Shown here in pieces: positions 6,196-7,449 of a DNA stretch of 7,449 nt. This stretch comes from Methanodesulfokora sp964525965 (GTDB lineage Archaea > Korarchaeota > Korarchaeia > Korarchaeales > Korarchaeaceae). The notes beneath the pieces were generated by a model. That model saw nothing but the letters and a program-made list of their open reading frames with translations. It was not told the origin of the DNA and ran no database searches. The stretch is from assembly GCA_964525965.1 (NCBI GenBank), contig CAZGKA010000059.1, positions 1 to 7,449 of the forward strand, in the 5' to 3' direction. A program made the position numbers and the translations under genes. Within the stretch, counting starts at the first letter, position 1. Every line of letters starts with the position of its first letter.

Positions 6196-6234
6196 TGAAA
6201 ATCCCTTCGTGACCCCATAAGGACTTGAGCGCGG

Positions 6235-6245
6235 TTATAGATAAA
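6235..6245. promoter_or_regulatory. Shared, near-symmetric TATA element between divergent genes
   Basis: TTATAGATAAA on + reads TTTATCTATAA on minus, so either strand resembles an archaeal TATA box. Its centre is 35 nt from ATG 6275 (+) and 45 nt from ATG 6195 (-). Leaders of about 10 and 20 nt would result. It is the only AT-rich element in the 79-nt divergent gap. Confidence 0.55.
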
Positions 6246-6259
6246 GGCTTGTTACTGTG

Positions 6260-6264
6260 GGAGG
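6260..6264 (+). promoter_or_regulatory. Ribosome binding site of the deacetylase-fold gene
   Basis: GGAGG lies ten bases before ATG 6275. Two ATGs in between (6265, 6268) are out of frame. If transcription starts about 25 nt from the TATA element, this site would fall at the very 5' end of the message, so its use is uncertain. Confidence 0.5.
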
Positions 6265-6274
6265 ATGATGCAGG

Positions 6275-7126
6275 ATGCAGGTGGTGTTCTCGGAAAGATG
6301 TCTGGAGTACGGGAGGGACCACGTAGAGAATCCTCGGAGGGTCGTCAGGATCGTTAAATCCCTTAAGTCGTCCGGATTCGGGTTTGTGGATCCTGATCCG
6401 GCTCCGGAGGATCTTCTGGAGGAGGTCCACGCTAGGGAGTATCTGGAGGCCCTCGCTGAGGGAAGGGAATACGATCCAGACACCCCAGCCTACCCCGGGA
6501 TATATGAGATAGCCAGGCTGGCTGCTGGAGGAGCCGTCACGGCAGCTCGCATCAGCGGCTTCTCGGTGATGAGACCTCCTGGTCACCACGCTGGGATCAG
6601 GGGGAGAGCTTTAGGAGCTGCTACCAAGGGCTTCTGTTATCTGAACAACATCGCCGTGGCTGTGAGGAGCCTCGGGGGGAGAACGCTAATCTTGGACATA
6701 GACGGACATCACGGGAACGGTACGCAGGAGATCTTTGAGGGAGATCCGAGCGTCTTCTACATATCCCTCCACAGGTTCCCCCTGTACCCTGGCACGGGAA
6801 CATGCTCCGGAGATAACTACCTCAACTTTCCGCTTCCCGCTGAGTGCGGCGAGGCCCTATACCTCAGGACTCTGAGAAAAGCCCTCAGCTTCGTGAACGT
6901 GGAGAGGTTTGATGTCATCGCTGTATCCGTCGGTTTTGACGCCCATGAAGGAGATCTCGCCTCGCTGGGACTCACCTCTGAAAGCTACAGGAGGATAGGG
7001 GAGATCATAGGTCGGTTGGGCAAGAAGACCTTCTTCGTTCTCGAGGGCGGGTATCATGAACTGATAGGAGAAGACGCGTTGAACCTCATAACGGGCTTCC
7101 TGAGAGCAATGGAGACCCGATCTTAA
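6275..7126 (+). CDS. Histone-deacetylase-fold (class II-like) zinc amidohydrolase
   Basis: The 283-residue protein keeps the full active-site set of the arginase/deacetylase fold. RPPGHHA (100-106) carries the catalytic His pair H104/H105 and GFCYLNN is at 119-125. DIDGHHGNGTQ (141-151) supplies zinc ligands D143 and H145, SVGFDAHEGD (218-227) supplies D222, and LEGGY (256-260) ends in the transition-state Tyr260. It is shorter than typical members (roughly 310-380 residues), with the region between 64 and 95 compact. Family members remove acetyl or related acyl groups from lysine side chains, polyamines or other amines. In archaea the substrate could be a chromatin protein such as Alba or acetylated polyamines; nothing here decides. 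Cytosolic. It is divergent from the GT2 gene and convergent with the small-peptide gene. Confidence 0.93.
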   Translation: MQVVFSERCLEYGRDHVENPRRVVRIVKSLKSSGFGFVDPDPAPEDLLEEVHAREYLEALAEGREYDPDTPAYPGIYEIARLAAGGAVTAARISGFSVMRPPGHHAGIRGRALGAATKGFCYLNNIAVAVRSLGGRTLILDIDGHHGNGTQEIFEGDPSVFYISLHRFPLYPGTGTCSGDNYLNFPLPAECGEALYLRTLRKALSFVNVERFDVIAVSVGFDAHEGDLASLGLTSESYRRIGEIIGRLGKKTFFVLEGGYHELIGEDALNLITGFLRAMETRS

Positions 7127-7138
7127 CACAGAAAAGGG

Positions 7139-7176
7139 AAAATTAAAAAATAATATTTTTAGAAATATCTTAAAAA
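7139..7176. terminator. AT-rich bidirectional terminator region
   Basis: Between two convergent stop codons lie T5 at 7156-7160 (for +) and A6 at 7145-7150 plus A5 at 7172-7176 (T tracts for minus). AAAAATA (7146-7152) and TATTTTT (7154-7160) form an inverted repeat around one base. This is typical of archaeal T-tract termination for both strands. Confidence 0.6.
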
Positions 7177-7177
7177 T

Positions 7178-7318
7178 TCATAGATCAGGGCACTCTTGGA
7201 GCTTTATGCCCTCGGTCATGGCGAACTTGTAGTAAAGCTGGAGAACTTCCTTCGGAAGCTTGAAGGGTGTCGGATCCTTAGATTTCTTCTTCTCATGCCC
7301 CTTCTTGTTATCATCCAT
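7178..7318 (-). CDS. 46-residue Lys-rich small protein of unknown function
   Basis: ATG 7318 to TGA 7178-7180 encodes 46 residues. The N-terminal third is very basic and polar (MDDNKKGHEKKKSKD). A Pro-containing stretch DPTPFKLPKE (15-24) follows, then a likely amphipathic helix with aromatics (VLQLYYKFAMTEGI) and the ending KLQECPDL with one Cys at position 43. A strong ribosome site TGAGGTG (7324-7330) lies five bases upstream; its TGA is the stop codon of the preceding gene, so the two are translationally coupled. The family is not recognised. KKKSKDPTP weakly resembles KEKAQDPDP of the upstream repeat, which may mean common origin or common handling. It could be a small regulator, a partner subunit or a modified-peptide precursor. 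Existence is well supported by site and context; function is open. Confidence 0.72.
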   Translation of the reverse strand: MDDNKKGHEKKKSKDPTPFKLPKEVLQLYYKFAMTEGIKLQECPDL

Positions 7319-7327
7319 AGGAACACC

Positions 7328-7449
7328 TCACAGGAGCGGAGAGGGCGCCAGCGGATCGGGATCCTGAGCCTTCTCCTTCAGGAGCGGAGAGGGCGCCAGC
7401 GGATCGGGATCCTGAGCCTTCTCCTTCAGGAGCGGAGAGGGCGCCAGCG
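7328..7449 (-). CDS. C-terminal end of a tandem-repeat protein (16-residue Pro/Leu-rich units; 5' end outside window)
   Basis: An open minus-strand frame enters from the right edge and ends at TGA 7328-7330, showing 39 residues. These are two and a half copies of the unit PLAPSPLLKEKAQDPD, the last copy stopping exactly after PLAPSPLL. The unit joins a hydrophobic, Pro-rich eight-residue half to a charged half (KEKAQDPD). The length of 48 nt keeps frame in every copy. The codons (AAG, GAG, GCT, CTC) fit neighbouring genes, and the stop codon overlaps the ribosome site of the 46-residue gene, supporting this strand and frame. No family is recognised. Possibilities are a low-complexity tail binding a partner repeatedly, a surface or linker segment, or a multi-core precursor peptide. 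The opposite strand also has an open frame through the repeat but no start or context. Confidence 0.65.
   Translation of the reverse strand, partial: LAPSPLLKEKAQDPDPLAPSPLLKEKAQDPDPLAPSPLL
7331..7449. repeat. Perfect 48-bp direct tandem repeat, at least 2.5 copies
   Basis: Copy 1 spans 7331-7378, copy 2 spans 7379-7426, and the first 23 bases of copy 3 occupy 7427-7449. All visible copies are identical, including third codon positions, which indicates recent expansion or ongoing homogenisation. The array continues beyond the window edge. There are no spacers, so it is not CRISPR. Confidence 0.95.

Noticed and set aside
6265..6270. Earlier ATG codons for the deacetylase-fold gene
   Set aside because: Both are out of frame with the gene and lie within or beside the ribosome binding site.
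7331..7449. CRISPR array
   Set aside because: The 48-bp units follow each other with no spacers and keep a reading frame; this is a coding tandem repeat.

Overview
The window looks like chromosomal DNA of an archaeon, probably a thermophile. Three things suggest this. Several starts lie about 27 nt downstream of archaeal TATA-like boxes, including apparently leaderless starts for the cysteine synthase gene at 4881 and the LpdD-like gene at 3065. Other starts carry GGAGGTGA-type ribosome binding sites. Arg is mostly encoded by AGG/AGA. Korarchaeota or a related TACK lineage is a guess from overall feel, not something the sequence proves.

Left part (1-2579): the 3' end of a Cys-rich, probably exported beta-rich protein is followed on + by a GT4-type glycosyltransferase. 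Its end overlaps, tail to tail, a minus-strand two-gene unit: a ribbon-helix-helix-like coiled-coil protein (2579-2031) and then a DUF6062-type protein with two CxxC...CxxH sets (2011-1346).

Middle (2580-3064) is a divergent intergenic region of about 485 nt. It holds a perfect 18-bp palindrome, a candidate decayed minus-strand ORF, an inverted repeat and the promoter of the next + gene. That gene is a small LpdD-like (prenyl-flavin chaperone family) protein whose 3' end overlaps a minus-strand nitroreductase by 62 nt. A PLP-dependent cysteine synthase and a membrane GT2 glycosyltransferase lie upstream of the nitroreductase on the same strand.

Right part (6196-7449): a near-symmetric TATA element sits between the GT2 gene and a divergently transcribed histone-deacetylase-fold amidohydrolase. 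An AT-rich convergent terminator separates the latter from a minus-strand pair at the edge. The first of the pair is a protein whose visible C-terminus is a perfect 48-bp (16-residue) tandem repeat, PLAPSPLLKEKAQDPD. Its stop codon overlaps the ribosome binding site of the second, a 46-residue Lys-rich peptide gene. This tightly coupled pair is the least explained and most interesting part of the window. The remaining genes are recognisable housekeeping or envelope families with no single shared pathway apparent.
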